Below, in pieces: positions 1 through 8,669 of a stretch of DNA of 64,000 bases. The translations under genes and the position numbers were made by a program. The number at the start of each line of letters is the position of its first letter. Positions within the stretch are counted from its first letter, which is position 1. The notes under the pieces were generated by a model. That model was given only the letters and a program-made list of their open reading frames with translations, searched no databases and was not told the origin of the DNA. Source of the DNA: Neoroseomonas lacus (lineage in GTDB: Bacteria > Pseudomonadota > Alphaproteobacteria > Acetobacterales > Acetobacteraceae); NCBI RefSeq assembly GCF_014644535.1, contig NZ_BMKW01000002.1, positions 62,001-126,000 on the forward strand. Direction: 5' to 3'.

Positions 1-321
1 CTCGACGACAACGCTCATTGCCGGCGGTGCCTTGGCGTCGCGCGGCGGCAGGCCGAGCCGCAGCCGCAGGTCGAGCGCGGTGACGATGCGGCCGCGCAGA
101 TTGAGGCTGCCCGCCACCTCCCCCGGCGCGAGCGGGATGCGCGTGATGGCATGGGCGCCGAGCACGTCGCGCACCGCCAGCACCGGCACGGCGCAGGCCT
201 GGCCGGCGACGGTCAGGGTGAGGAACACATCCTCCTCCGTCGGGGCGGCGGCGGTGGAAGCGGGCGGCGGCGGCCGCACGGCAGCGTCGGCGGCCGCGGT
301 GGTGGTCTGCATGGCGGTCAT
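1..321 (-). CDS. cheW: CheW chemotaxis coupling protein (3' end outside window)
   Basis: CheW scaffolds chemoreceptors and the CheA kinase at the inner membrane. The visible 107 residues start with a low-complexity Ala/Pro/Thr leader of about 28 residues, then a CheW/SH3-like core: the run EEDVFLTLTVAGQACAVPVL, then VRDVLGAHAITRIPLAPGEV and GSLNLRGRIVTALDLRLRLGL, the usual 'G.xNLRGxIVxxxDLR' pattern. The gene runs off the left edge, so the C-terminal half is not seen. The ATG at 319-321 lies 4 bp after the cheA stop, so the two are almost certainly co-transcribed. An ATG three codons further in (MQTTT) is an alternative start. Confidence 0.85.
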   Translation of the reverse strand, partial: MTAMQTTTAAADAAVRPPPPASTAAAPTEEDVFLTLTVAGQACAVPVLAVRDVLGAHAITRIPLAPGEVAGSLNLRGRIVTALDLRLRLGLPPRDAKAPPAMSVVVE

Positions 322-325
322 CCCT

Positions 326-2920
326 TCACGCCTGGATCGGCGCGGACAGGCATTCGGACAGCGACCGCAGCAGCGCATCGCGGTCGTATTTCGCGACATA
401 GTCGGTAAAGCCGGCCTCCCGGCCGCGCGCCACATCGGCGGGTTCGGCACGCGACGAAAGCGCGATCAGCGGCGACTCCGACCACGCGCCGCCGGCGCGC
501 ACGGCGCGAGCGAAGGCCAGCCCGTCCATGTCCGGCATCTCGATGTCGGAGACGATGGCATCGAAGGGCACGCCTTCCTCGCGGACCCGCATCGCCGCGA
601 CCGCACTCTCGACCGCCATGACCTCATAGCCCGCGGCCGAGAGGACCGGCACGACGAGATGGCGGAAGAAGGCGCTATCCTCGACCAGCAGCAGGCGCGG
701 CCGCGCGGCATTGCTGCGCGCCGAGGGCGCGGCGCGGAACCAGTCGTCGCCGGCCTGAGACAGCCAATAGGCGGTGTCGATCACCTCGGTCACCCGGCCG
801 GCAATCACCGCGCTGCCGATATAGCCGGGACGACCCGTGCCGGGCTCGATCTCGAGCTTCTCCTCGAGCACGTCGAGGATCTCCTCGACCGCGAGGCCCA
901 TGGCGCGGTCATTCTCGGTGAACACCAGCACGGGCTGGCGGGCATCGCCCTCCGGCGCCATCCAGTGGCCGCTGATCGGCACGATCGGCATCAACGCGCC
1001 GCGGTACTGCACCACGGGCGTCATGCCCGACATCTCGATCCGCTCGCCCGGGATGTCCTCGAGTCGCGCGACCAGGCCGAGCGGCACCGCCTTCGGCCCG
1101 CCATCGCCGGCGCGGAACAGCAGCAGCGAGGTATGCGCATTCGACCGCATGTCGATCGAGGCCGGCAAGTTGCGGCGCTCCTCCTCGGTCGCGGCATCGA
1201 GGCCGACACCGGCGGCACGCGCAATCCCGTTCGGGTCGAGGATCATGATGACGGACCCGTCGCCGAGGATCGTATTGCCGCTGAACATGGTGATGTGGCG
1301 CAGGATCGGGGCCACCGGCTTGACCACGATCTCCTCGGTGTCGAAGACGCGGTCGAGGATGATGCCGAAGGCCTGGCCGCCAACCTGCATCACCGCGACG
1401 AAGCCCTGGTCCTCGCTGGCGGCGTGCAGGCGCAGCAGCCCGGCAAGCGAGACCAGTGGCAGCAGCCGGTCGCGCAGCCGCAGCACCGCCGCATCCTTGA
1501 TCCGTTCGATGCGCGGCGCGCCTTCCTGCGCTGCGCCGACGCGCACCAGTTCCACCACGCCGATCTGCGGCAGGGCGAAGCGCTCGCCGCCCGCCTCGAC
1601 GATCAGCGCGGAGACGATGGCGAGCGTCAGCGGGATCTTGATGGTGAAGGTGGTGCCGCGACCTTCCTTCGAGATCAGTTCGACGGTGCCGCCAATCTTC
1701 TCGATGTTGGTCTTGACCACATCCATGCCGACGCCGCGGCCCGACACCGAGGTGACCTGCTGCGCGGTCGAGAAGCCGGCGGCGAAGATGAAGCGCAGCA
1801 CCTCACGCTCGCTCATCTGCGCGAGTTCGGCCTCGGTCGCGAGGCCATTGGCCAGCGCCTTGGCTCGGATGCGGTCGACCGGCAGTCCGCGCCCGTCGTC
1901 GCCGACCTCGATGATGATGTGGCCGCCTTCATGATAGGCGTTCAGGATGACGCGGCCGGTCTCTGGCTTGCCCGCGGCGCGCCGCTCGGCCGGCTTCTCA
2001 AGCCCGTGGTCGCCCGAATTGCGCACCATGTGCGTGAGCGGGTCGCGGATGAGTTCCAGCACCTGGCGGTCGAGTTCGGTCTGCGCGCCGCGCATGTCGA
2101 GCTCGATCTTCTTGCCCAATTCATGCGACAGGTCGCGCACCAGCCGCGGCAGCTTGGCCCAGGCATGGCCGATCGGCTGCATGCGAGTCTTCATCACCCC
2201 TTCCTGCAGGTCGGAGGTGATGTGCGACAGCCGCTGCAGCGGCACCGCGAAGGCATCGGACTGATGCGCGCGCGCCAATTGCAGCAACTGGTTGCGCGTC
2301 AGCACCAGCTCGCTGACCAGCGTCATCAGGTCTTCCAGCACATCGACCGAGACGCGGATGGTCTGTTGCGTGACGGGCGCACTGCCATTGGGCGCCATCA
2401 CCTCGGTGGCGGGCTCGTCGATGGCCGAGGTAGCGGGACGGGCGCTGGCAGGTGGGGGCGCCTCGACCGCCGGTGCCTCGCTCGGCGCCACCGAGGGCGG
2501 AGCAGCGGCGGACGGCGGCGCCGGTGCCAGTGCCGGTGCATCCTCGCCCTCGGCCGCGGCGTTGAGCGCCGCGATCAGCGGCACGTCATCGCCCACCGGC
2601 TCGGTGCCGCTCGCCTCGATGCCGCTGACGATCGCCTTGATCCGGTCGAGCGCCGAGAGGATCAGCGTGATGCCGGCCGGCGTGACCGCCAGCGTGCCGT
2701 CGCGATAGCGGCCGAGGATGTTCTCGCCGGCATGGGCCACCGCCTCCAGCCGCGACAGGCCAAGGAAGCCGCAGGTCCCCTTGATGGTGTGGACCAGGCG
2801 GAACACCTCGGACAGCGTCGGCTGGTCATCGGGTGCGCGTTCCAGCCGCACAAGCGCCGAATCGAGGGCAACCAGCCCCTCATTGGTCTCGGTGAGGAAA
2901 TCCACCAGCAAGTCGTCCAT
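326..2920 (-). CDS. cheA: Chemotaxis histidine kinase CheA with C-terminal receiver domain
   Basis: Hybrid CheA of 864 residues. An N-terminal HPt (P1) domain carries the phospho-acceptor His44 in LVHTIKGTCGF. An Ala/Pro-rich linker (about 125-190) stands where a P2 domain would be; none is recognisable. The dimerisation helices (about 195-260) and the ATPase domain follow: N box near MVRNSGDHGLEKP, G1 VGDDGRGL, G2 GRGVGMDVV. Next come two CheW-like (P5) segments (about 440-570 and 600-730), then a C-terminal receiver (RLLLVEDSAFFRHL, phospho-acceptor Asp in VSDIEMPDMDG). CheA normally phosphorylates CheY/CheB from receptor input; the fused receiver suggests a phosphate sink or relay. It lies between the ChpT-like gene and cheW, on the same strand. 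Confidence 0.95.
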   Translation of the reverse strand: MDDLLVDFLTETNEGLVALDSALVRLERAPDDQPTLSEVFRLVHTIKGTCGFLGLSRLEAVAHAGENILGRYRDGTLAVTPAGITLILSALDRIKAIVSGIEASGTEPVGDDVPLIAALNAAAEGEDAPALAPAPPSAAAPPSVAPSEAPAVEAPPPASARPATSAIDEPATEVMAPNGSAPVTQQTIRVSVDVLEDLMTLVSELVLTRNQLLQLARAHQSDAFAVPLQRLSHITSDLQEGVMKTRMQPIGHAWAKLPRLVRDLSHELGKKIELDMRGAQTELDRQVLELIRDPLTHMVRNSGDHGLEKPAERRAAGKPETGRVILNAYHEGGHIIIEVGDDGRGLPVDRIRAKALANGLATEAELAQMSEREVLRFIFAAGFSTAQQVTSVSGRGVGMDVVKTNIEKIGGTVELISKEGRGTTFTIKIPLTLAIVSALIVEAGGERFALPQIGVVELVRVGAAQEGAPRIERIKDAAVLRLRDRLLPLVSLAGLLRLHAASEDQGFVAVMQVGGQAFGIILDRVFDTEEIVVKPVAPILRHITMFSGNTILGDGSVIMILDPNGIARAAGVGLDAATEEERRNLPASIDMRSNAHTSLLLFRAGDGGPKAVPLGLVARLEDIPGERIEMSGMTPVVQYRGALMPIVPISGHWMAPEGDARQPVLVFTENDRAMGLAVEEILDVLEEKLEIEPGTGRPGYIGSAVIAGRVTEVIDTAYWLSQAGDDWFRAAPSARSNAARPRLLLVEDSAFFRHLVVPVLSAAGYEVMAVESAVAAMRVREEGVPFDAIVSDIEMPDMDGLAFARAVRAGGAWSESPLIALSSRAEPADVARGREAGFTDYVAKYDRDALLRSLSECLSAPIQA

Positions 2921-2991
2921 CTCAGCCCTCGCGCTTCGAGGGGGACAACGTCACCCGGCCGGACGAAAGAATCCGTAAAGCCCGGCCAGCC

Positions 2992-3609
2992 TCAGGCGCC
3001 GAAAATGATCATCAGCGGTCCCATCGTCTGGCCCGGCGGCATGGCGATGGACAGGCGCAGCCGGGCCGCGGTAGCGAGGCTGCACAGCCAGACAACGGTG
3101 AGGTCGCGGCCCATCGGGTCCACCGGCATCTCCCCGCCCAGGGCGCGCAGCAGCGACGGCGGCCAGGCCGCGCGTGGCCCGTCGGGCCAGATCGCCAATT
3201 CGCCGCCCGGGTCGCCGGCCAGGCAGACCCGGCCGCCGCGCGGCAATGCCTCGCCAGCCAGCACCATGGCGGCCAGCAGCGCCGGCACCACCGCCTCGGG
3301 CAGGCTGACGCCGAGGTCGAGCGCGCCGGCCTCGGCCGTCGCCCGCCCGCCGGCGAGTTGCCCATCGAGCAGCGCGAGGGTGCTCCCGAGCGTCGCCTCC
3401 CCCTGCCCGCCGAGCATGGCGCGCCACAGTACCAGGCGGCGGCGCAGCACCTCGGCCGCGTCCTGGGCGAGGGTCTGCGCCTCCCCCCCCACCTCGGAAA
3501 TCATGTCGAGCGCGTTGCCGATGGTGCCGACCACGCCGCCCAGGTCGTGGCACAGGCGCAGCCCGACCATCCGCGCCAGGTCGATGTTGGCGGTAGGCTG
3601 GAGGGTCAT
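2992..3609 (-). CDS. ChpT-like histidine phosphotransferase
   Basis: 205 residues resembling the ChpT family: a helical dimerisation/HPt part followed by a degenerate ATPase-like fold. The likely phospho-accepting His is in VGLRLCHDLGGVVGTIGNAL near the N terminus, matching the family 'LCHDLxxPxGAIxNGLE' pattern. The C-terminal part lacks ATP-binding motifs, as expected for ChpT. I chose the ATG at 3607-3609 (MTLQPT) because AGGGA lies about 10 nt upstream; an ATG at 3658-3660 would add 17 residues but has no clear ribosome site. In Caulobacter, ChpT passes phosphate from CckA to CtrA/CpdR. Next to a CheA-receiver hybrid it may instead serve this kinase (inference). Confidence 0.7.
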   Translation of the reverse strand: MTLQPTANIDLARMVGLRLCHDLGGVVGTIGNALDMISEVGGEAQTLAQDAAEVLRRRLVLWRAMLGGQGEATLGSTLALLDGQLAGGRATAEAGALDLGVSLPEAVVPALLAAMVLAGEALPRGGRVCLAGDPGGELAIWPDGPRAAWPPSLLRALGGEMPVDPMGRDLTVVWLCSLATAARLRLSIAMPPGQTMGPLMIIFGA

Positions 3610-3684
3610 CGTTCGGGCATCCCTTGCGTCATGACGGCGAACGGTATCCTCTGCGCTCATTGACGCCACATTAGCGCCGGGGCC

Positions 3685-3864
3685 GTGAGCGCAACCATTG
3701 AACCAGGCATGCGAGTCCGTCTTCCGTCCCGCCCTGACTGGGGCAGTGGGCAGGTTCAATCCGTGGCGGGTAGTCGCATTACGGTGAATTTCGAGCATGC
3801 GGGCAAGGTATTGATCAATGCCGCCGTGGTGGACCTCGAGATTCTGGAGGATGACCGGCGTTGA
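3685..3864 (+). CDS. Small DUF3553-type protein
   Basis: Short gene of 59 codons. Reading from the GTG at 3685: SATIEPGMRVRLPSRPDWG, then SGQVQSVAGSRITVNFEHAG and KVLINAAVVDLEILEDDRR. The 'PG.RV..P..PDWG.GQVQS..G.R.TVNFEHAGK' pattern is what I recall for DUF3553, a small alphaproteobacterial family of unknown function that looks like a compact beta-barrel. No obvious ribosome site precedes the GTG; an internal ATG at 3709 is the alternative start. The stop codon overlaps the TTG start of the next gene (TTGA), so translational coupling is likely. It diverges from the ChpT-like gene across about 75 bp. Confidence 0.75.
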   Translation: MSATIEPGMRVRLPSRPDWGSGQVQSVAGSRITVNFEHAGKVLINAAVVDLEILEDDRR

Positions 3865-4616
3865 GCAGCCTTGCCGAGTCGGCCTGGCCGGTCCTGGCCG
3901 ACTGGCGCCTGTTGGCCGCCATCGTGGCGACCGCCGTCGCGGGCGTGATGCGCGGTTATTCCGGCTTCGGCACGGCGGTGATCCTCGCCCCGGTCTATTC
4001 CCTGCTGTGGGGACCGCGCGCCGGGGTGCCGGTGATGCTGCTGATGGAACTCGTCGTCTCGGTGCAGCTGCTGCCCTCTGCCATGAAGGAAGCCGACCGG
4101 CGCGTGGTGCTGCCGCTGGGCGGCGCCGCGGCGCTCGGCACCCCGCTCGGTGCCTGGTTCCTGTTCACGGTGGATGGCGAGGTGCTGCGCCGCTTCATCG
4201 GCGGATTTGTGCTCGTGTTCGGCCTGCTGCTGATGTCGGGCTGGCGCTACCATGGCACGCGGCCGCTTTCGCTCAACATCGCGATCGGCGCAGTGGCCGG
4301 GCTGCTCAAGGGCTCGACGGGCATGAGCGGGCCGCCGGTCATCCTCTACCTGCTGGCCGGGCTCGAGGAAGCGAAGCGCCATCGGGCCAACCTGATCATG
4401 TTCTTCGCCTCCATCGCGATCGTGTCGGTAATCGTGCCGCTGCTGGGCGGTCTGGTGGGCGTGACGACGCTGCTGCGCCTGGCGGTGCTCCTGCCGGTCA
4501 TGGCGCTGACGGTGCCGGTCGGCACGCGTCTGTTCCATGTCGTCCCGGTACGGCTGTACCGCCCCTTCGCCATGGGAGTGCTGCTTGCGGCCGGCGGACT
4601 TGCATTGTTTGGATAA
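3861..4616 (+). CDS. TauE/SafE-family permease
   Basis: 251-residue integral membrane protein of the sulfite exporter TauE/SafE (DUF81) family, which moves small organic or sulfur-containing anions. Visible features are the N-terminal family signature AGVMRGYSGFGTAVILAPVY, repeated hydrophobic helices, and a second half with KGSTGMSGPPVILYLLAGLE, the matching motif of the internal repeat. I count about 7-8 membrane segments. The TTG start at 3861 overlaps the preceding stop. No substrate gene sits beside it, so specificity cannot be assigned. A second member of the family lies at 31673-32440. Confidence 0.85.
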   Translation: MSSLAESAWPVLADWRLLAAIVATAVAGVMRGYSGFGTAVILAPVYSLLWGPRAGVPVMLLMELVVSVQLLPSAMKEADRRVVLPLGGAAALGTPLGAWFLFTVDGEVLRRFIGGFVLVFGLLLMSGWRYHGTRPLSLNIAIGAVAGLLKGSTGMSGPPVILYLLAGLEEAKRHRANLIMFFASIAIVSVIVPLLGGLVGVTTLLRLAVLLPVMALTVPVGTRLFHVVPVRLYRPFAMGVLLAAGGLALFG

Positions 4617-4697
4617 CGAAATTAATTCTCGGTACAGTAACTTGCGGGCGTAACCTGCGTGGCGGCCGGCCATAAGACGGCCGCCAGGGAGGAAACC

Positions 4698-5030
4698 ATG
4701 CCTCATTTCATGTATGAGTGGTCATTCACGGCCGCACAGGCGAAGGCGCTGGTGGAAAACCCCCAGGACCGCGAGGCCCCTGCGCGGCAGGTGGTCGAAG
4801 CCTTTGGCGGCCGCCTGCTCTGCTACTACTTCATGCTGGGTAAGCGCGACGGCATGCTGGTCGCCGAATTTCCCGACACGGAGAGCGCCGCCGCCTGCAG
4901 CATGCGGGTGGCGTCCAGCGGAGCCTTCACGGCCTTTCGGACCCATGCGCTGATGACCTCGGCCGAGGCCCAACGGTCGATGCAGAAGGTCAAGGCGGCA
5001 TCCTTCGCATATCACCCACCGGCAGGCTGA
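4698..5030 (+). CDS. GYD-domain protein
   Basis: 110 residues resembling the GYD domain (ferredoxin-like alpha/beta fold of unknown function): [20 protein letters not shown], then a central [20 protein letters not shown] and [20 protein letters not shown], matching 'G.....Y...G.YD.v...e.PD...a' of the family. The start at 4698 is supported by AGGGAGG about 6 nt upstream; an in-frame upstream ATG (4659) lacks one. It has its own AT-richer upstream region (4617-4660), unusual for this window, so it probably has its own promoter. Function unknown; family members occur as small cytosolic proteins. Confidence 0.7.
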   Translation: MPHFMYEWSFTAAQAKALVENPQDREAPARQVVEAFGGRLLCYYFMLGKRDGMLVAEFPDTESAAACSMRVASSGAFTAFRTHALMTSAEAQRSMQKVKAASFAYHPPAG

Positions 5031-5122
5031 CCCGCTGCCCGCCGGCCGCGGGGCGGCACCTGCTCGCCCCGCGTGCCGATGGGGGCTTGCAGCCATGGGG
5101 CGTCCGGCCCCAAATCCCGACC

Positions 5123-6145
5123 ATGCAGGACCTTGATCCTTCCACCACCGGCCTGATCGACCCCTTCGGCAGGGCGGTGACCTATCTGCGCGTCTCGGTG
5201 ACGGATCGTTGTGACCTCCGCTGCGTCTATTGCATGGCCGAGGACATGACCTTCCTGCCGAAGAAGGAGATCCTGACACTCGAGGAGCTGGATCGGCTCT
5301 GCGGCGCCTTCATCGCCCTCGGCACCGACAAGATCCGCCTGACCGGCGGCGAGCCGCTGGTGCGCAAGGGGGTGATGACGCTGGTGCGCAGCCTCGGCGC
5401 CCGCATCGGCGCCGGTGGCTTGCGCGAGCTGACCGTCACAACCAACGGCACTCAGCTGACCAAGATGGCCGAGGATCTGTATGCGGCCGGCGTGCGGCGC
5501 ATTAACGTGTCGATGGACACGCTGGACCCGGGCGTCTTCGCCGCGGTCACCCGCTGGGGCAAGCTGGAACAGACGCTCGACGGCATCTTCGCCGCCAAGG
5601 CCGCCGGCCTCGCGGTGAAGATCAACGCCGTGGCGCTGAAGGGCGTCAATGAGGATGAATTCGACCGCATGGTCGCCTGGTGCGGCGAGCACGGCTTCGA
5701 CCTCTGCCTGATCGAGACCATGCCGCTCGGCGATATCGGCGGCGACCGCACCGACCAGTACCTGCCGCTGTCGCTGGTGCGCTCGCGCCTGCGTAAGACC
5801 TGGACGCTGGAGGACACCGACTACGCGACCGGCGGGCCGGCCCGCTACGTCACGGTGAAGGAAACCGGCGGGCGGATCGGCTTCATCACGCCGATGACCC
5901 ATAATTTCTGCGAATCCTGCAACCGCGTGCGGCTGACCTGCACGGGCACGCTGTTCATGTGCCTCGGCCAGGATGACGCGGCGGAATTCCGCGACCTGCT
6001 GCGCGCGCCGTCGACCGACGACGCCGTGCTGGCCCAGGCGATCCGCGAGGCGATCACGCGCAAGCCCAAGGGCCATGACTTCGTCATCGACCGCCGGCAC
6101 AAACGCCCGGCTGTCGCGCGCCACATGAGTATGACAGGCGGCTGA
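5123..6145 (+). CDS. moaA: GTP 3',8-cyclase MoaA (molybdenum cofactor synthesis)
   Basis: Radical SAM enzyme that, with MoaC, turns GTP into cyclic pyranopterin monophosphate, the first step to molybdopterin. The N-terminal cluster motif is CDLRCVYC (CX3CX2C), with the SAM-binding [11 protein letters not shown] downstream. The C-terminal 4Fe-4S motif is [21 protein letters not shown] without its last glycine, and the protein ends in MTGG, the conserved Gly-Gly tail needed for activity. About 340 residues, a normal length. I prefer the ATG at 5123 (MQDLDP); an in-frame ATG at 5087 adds 12 residues. No moaC, moaD or moaE lies in the window. Confidence 0.95.
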   Translation: MQDLDPSTTGLIDPFGRAVTYLRVSVTDRCDLRCVYCMAEDMTFLPKKEILTLEELDRLCGAFIALGTDKIRLTGGEPLVRKGVMTLVRSLGARIGAGGLRELTVTTNGTQLTKMAEDLYAAGVRRINVSMDTLDPGVFAAVTRWGKLEQTLDGIFAAKAAGLAVKINAVALKGVNEDEFDRMVAWCGEHGFDLCLIETMPLGDIGGDRTDQYLPLSLVRSRLRKTWTLEDTDYATGGPARYVTVKETGGRIGFITPMTHNFCESCNRVRLTCTGTLFMCLGQDDAAEFRDLLRAPSTDDAVLAQAIREAITRKPKGHDFVIDRRHKRPAVARHMSMTGG

Positions 6146-6146
6146 G

Positions 6147-6542
6147 ATGCTTCAGGATTTGGTCGAGCGGCTGACGATCCCCGGCATGCCCTCCTGGGTC
6201 GCGCTGGTGCTGCTGGGGGCGATCACGGTGTCGCTGCTGGCCTTCCTGGCCATGCCCTTCGCCGTCTTCGGCGTGAAGTCGCGGCTGGAGGCGATCGAGG
6301 CGGAACTGGCCGATTTGCGCATGGAACTGAGAGCCCTGGTGTTGCAGGGGCCAGGCGCCAGCGTGGCGCGGGCGCCGGTCGAAGTCGATTACGTCGCCCC
6401 GCCGGTGCGCGGCGCGAAACGGGCACCGGAATTCGACACCCGCATCGCCCCGCCGGTGCCGCCACCCGCCGCGCGGCCGGCGGCACGCTCGACCAGGGCC
6501 GAGCCGCGACTGGATTGGCCGAAGGCGGATCGGGGAGCGTGA
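6147..6542 (+). CDS. Small membrane-anchored coiled-coil protein
   Basis: 131 residues, not recognised as a named family. One membrane helix (about residues 17-42, WVALVLLGAITVSLLAFLAM) is followed by a short predicted coiled coil (RLEAIEAELADLRMELRALV) and then an Ala/Pro/Arg-rich, probably disordered cytoplasmic or periplasmic tail. It starts one base after the moaA stop (TGA-G-ATG), so it is translated from the moaA message. The gene order suggests co-expression only; I see nothing tying it to molybdopterin chemistry. Confidence 0.6.
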   Translation: MLQDLVERLTIPGMPSWVALVLLGAITVSLLAFLAMPFAVFGVKSRLEAIEAELADLRMELRALVLQGPGASVARAPVEVDYVAPPVRGAKRAPEFDTRIAPPVPPPAARPAARSTRAEPRLDWPKADRGA

Positions 6543-6558
6543 CGGACAGGGAGTCGCC

Positions 6559-6640
6559 GGAGAGGGCTTTGCCCCCTCCGGACCACCCCCACCAAAGGCC
6601 TAAGGGCCTCTGGACACCAATACTTGATGCCATCCCGCCC
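6559..6640 (+). repeat. Dispersed repeat family A, solo unit (A1)
   Basis: One unit of the family described at 54075-54400: a G/C hairpin with TTT loop (6559-6579), then ACCACCCCCACC, a second palindrome CCAAAGGCCTAAGGGCCTCTGG (written here in two parts, CCAAAGGCCT and AAGGGCCTCTGG), and the tail ACACCAATACTTG. Only the forward unit is present; there is no inverted partner. It lies in the gap before the nitrilase gene. Confidence 0.75.
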
Positions 6641-6710
6641 CACCCGGCCACCCCCACCAGGAGCGCACGGCGCGACCGCGCCCAGACCAACAAACGCCGC
6701 CCGCGCAGCA

Positions 6711-6762
6711 GTGCATGGCGCGAAGGCAAGCCGGCCGGACGGCCGGCGCCCGCCGTCTGAGG
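6711..6762 (+). repeat. Repeat family D, copy 1 (GGCC hairpin)
   Basis: Contains the perfect hairpin GCCGGCC-GGAC-GGCCGGC at 6730-6747, preceded by GGCGCGAAGGCAA and followed by a CTGAGG that serves as the ribosome site region of the next gene. The same layout recurs at 26204-26256 between atpD and atpC with a compensating change in the stem. Confidence 0.55.
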
Positions 6763-6773
6763 AATCAAACACC

Positions 6774-7628
6774 GTGCGCGTCTCCGTCATTCAGATGAAC
6801 CAGGGCAGCGACAAGCCCGCCAATCTCGATCAGGCGCGCCGCCTGATCGAGGCAGCGGTGGCGGCCGACCACCCCGGCCTCGTCACCCTGCCCGAGACCT
6901 GGACCAATCTCGGCGGCGGGCGCGACAGCCGACGCGCGGCGGCGGAGGTGCTGCCCACGCCCGGCCAGGCCGGCGGCGCGGCCTATGAGATGCTGCGCAG
7001 CCTGGCGCGCACCCATGGCATCACCGTCCATGGCGGCTCGATCATCGAGGATGGCGGCGACAAGCTGTTCAACACGACGCTGGTGTTCGGCCCGGATGGG
7101 TCGGAGATCGCCCGGTACCGCAAGATCCACCTGTTCGACATCACCGCCCCGGACGGCACCGGCTACAAGGAGAGCGCGCTGTATGGCGGCGGGTCGGAAC
7201 CGGCCTTCTTCGAGGCGGGCGGCATCCGCTTCGCCTGCACCATCTGCTACGATATCCGCTTCCCCGAACTGTACCTGACGCTGCGCCGCATGGGCGCCGA
7301 GGCGATCCTGGTGCCGTCCAACTTCACCCTGCAAACCGGCAAGGACCATTGGGAGGTGCTGCTGCGGGCGCGGGCGATCGACACGCAATGCTGGATGATC
7401 GCCGCCGCTTCCTACGGCAACTACGACGAGCGCGGTGCCACGCGGAGCGTCTATGGCCATTCGCTGATCGCCGATCCCTGGGGTCATGTCGTCGCCAAAT
7501 GCAGCGACGGCATCGGCTGGGCCACCGCACGCATCGACCCGGCGGTGACGGCGCGGGTGCGCGCGGGCATGCCGCTCAAGGAGCATCGCGAGGCCGCCCG
7601 CGCCTGGCACGCCAAGGCCGCTTCGTGA
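6774..7628 (+). CDS. Nitrilase-superfamily amidase (Nit-type carbon-nitrogen hydrolase)
   Basis: 284 residues with the Glu-Lys-Cys triad of the carbon-nitrogen hydrolase fold: Glu in [10 protein letters not shown], Lys in [10 protein letters not shown], Cys in [15 protein letters not shown]. Closest in layout to the Nit1/Nit2 branch (deaminated glutathione amidase or omega-amidase), which repairs transaminated glutathione or hydrolyses 2-oxoglutaramate. The exact substrate is inference. The GTG start at 6774 has GAGGA 10 nt upstream. Its stop overlaps the GTG start of nadK (GTGA), so the pair is translationally coupled. Confidence 0.85.
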   Translation: MRVSVIQMNQGSDKPANLDQARRLIEAAVAADHPGLVTLPETWTNLGGGRDSRRAAAEVLPTPGQAGGAAYEMLRSLARTHGITVHGGSIIEDGGDKLFNTTLVFGPDGSEIARYRKIHLFDITAPDGTGYKESALYGGGSEPAFFEAGGIRFACTICYDIRFPELYLTLRRMGAEAILVPSNFTLQTGKDHWEVLLRARAIDTQCWMIAAASYGNYDERGATRSVYGHSLIADPWGHVVAKCSDGIGWATARIDPAVTARVRAGMPLKEHREAARAWHAKAAS

Positions 7629-8383
7629 AGCTCGCCATCCTCGCGGCGCAGAACGAAGCGGCGCGCGAGGCCCAGGAGACACTGGCCGCGCGCTACGGCG
7701 CCGCCGCGCCGGAGACCGCCGAGGTCGTCGTCGCCCTGGGTGGCGACGGCTTCATGCTGGAGACTTTGCACCGCTTCCTCGGCCGCGGCACGCCCGTCTA
7801 TGGGATGAATCGCGGCTCGGTCGGCTTCCTGATGAACGACTATGCGGCGGAGGACCTGCCGGCGCGCATCGCCGCCGCCCAGGCCACGACGCTGCATCCG
7901 CTGCGCATGCGGGCCATCACCAATGGGGGCACCCCGGTCGAGGCGCTGGCGATCAACGAGGTCTCGCTGCTGCGCGAAAGCCGCCAGGCGGCGAAAATCC
8001 GCATCCTGGTCGATGGCCGGGTGCGGCTGGCGGAGTTGATCTGCGACGGCATCCTGGTCAGCACGCCGGCCGGCAGCACGGCCTACAACCTGTCGGCCCA
8101 TGGCCCGATCGTACCGCTCGGGGCGAGCCTGTTGCCGCTGACGCCGATCTCGGCCTTCCGCCCGCGGCGCTGGCGCGGCGCGCTGCTGCCGGCGGATGTC
8201 GAGGTGGTGTTCGAGATCCTCGAACGCGACAAGCGCCCGGTCGCGGCGGTGGCAGACTACACCGAGGTGCGCGACGTCTCCCGCGTCGAGGTGCGCGAGG
8301 CGCGCGACGTCGAGCTGACGCTGTTGTTCGACCCCGACCATGGGCTGTCGGAACGTATCATCGCGGAACAGTTCACGGTTTGA
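7625..8383 (+). CDS. nadK: NAD kinase
   Basis: 252 residues. Phosphorylates NAD to NADP with ATP. The diagnostic GGDG motif is in [20 protein letters not shown], followed by [16 protein letters not shown], the conserved [15 protein letters not shown] and the glycine-rich [20 protein letters not shown]. The length and the compact N terminus are typical of alphaproteobacterial NadK. GTG start at 7625 inside the last codons of the upstream amidase. A repeat element (A2) follows before the next gene. Confidence 0.95.
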   Translation: MKLAILAAQNEAAREAQETLAARYGAAAPETAEVVVALGGDGFMLETLHRFLGRGTPVYGMNRGSVGFLMNDYAAEDLPARIAAAQATTLHPLRMRAITNGGTPVEALAINEVSLLRESRQAAKIRILVDGRVRLAELICDGILVSTPAGSTAYNLSAHGPIVPLGASLLPLTPISAFRPRRWRGALLPADVEVVFEILERDKRPVAAVADYTEVRDVSRVEVREARDVELTLLFDPDHGLSERIIAEQFTV

Positions 8384-8420
8384 GGTTATTCTGCCTCCCG
8401 CAGTCGATGCCGAGAACGGG

Positions 8421-8652
8421 ACAAGGAGGGGCGTCGCCCCTCCAAACCACCCCACCAAATGACAGTGTCATTTGGAAAGGCGTCGTTTGGCACTGGACGG
8501 TGCGGGATTGCGGCGCCCACGACGAGCGCTCTATGCCCGAAAGCGGATCTAGGCGCCGATGCCGGCCGGGACGCCAGGTGCCAGGTATCGGTTTCCAACG
8601 GCCCTCAGGCCTTTGGTGGGGTGAGCACGAGAGGGGCGCCGCCCCTCTCGGT
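8421..8652. repeat. Dispersed repeat family A, composite copy A2
   Basis: Two units facing each other. The left unit has hairpin GGAGGGGC-GTC-GCCCCTCC (8425-8443), ACCACCCCACC, then the palindrome CCAAATGACA-G-TGTCATTTGG. The right unit is inverted: TATCGGTTTCC, a GGCCctcaGGCC-type palindrome, TTTGGTGGGGTG, then hairpin CGAGAGGGGC-GCC-GCCCCTCTCG (8628-8650). The central spacer differs from that of A3/A5. It fills the nadK to MFS gap; no gene is seen in it. Confidence 0.75.
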
Positions 8653-8669
8653 TTCACCCACCGCGCCCC

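Noticed and set aside
32-3634. 1200-codon open frame on the plus strand over the chemotaxis genes
   Set aside because: His/Arg/Asp-rich low-complexity shadow of cheA and the ChpT-like gene on the other strand, caused by the GC bias; no family features.
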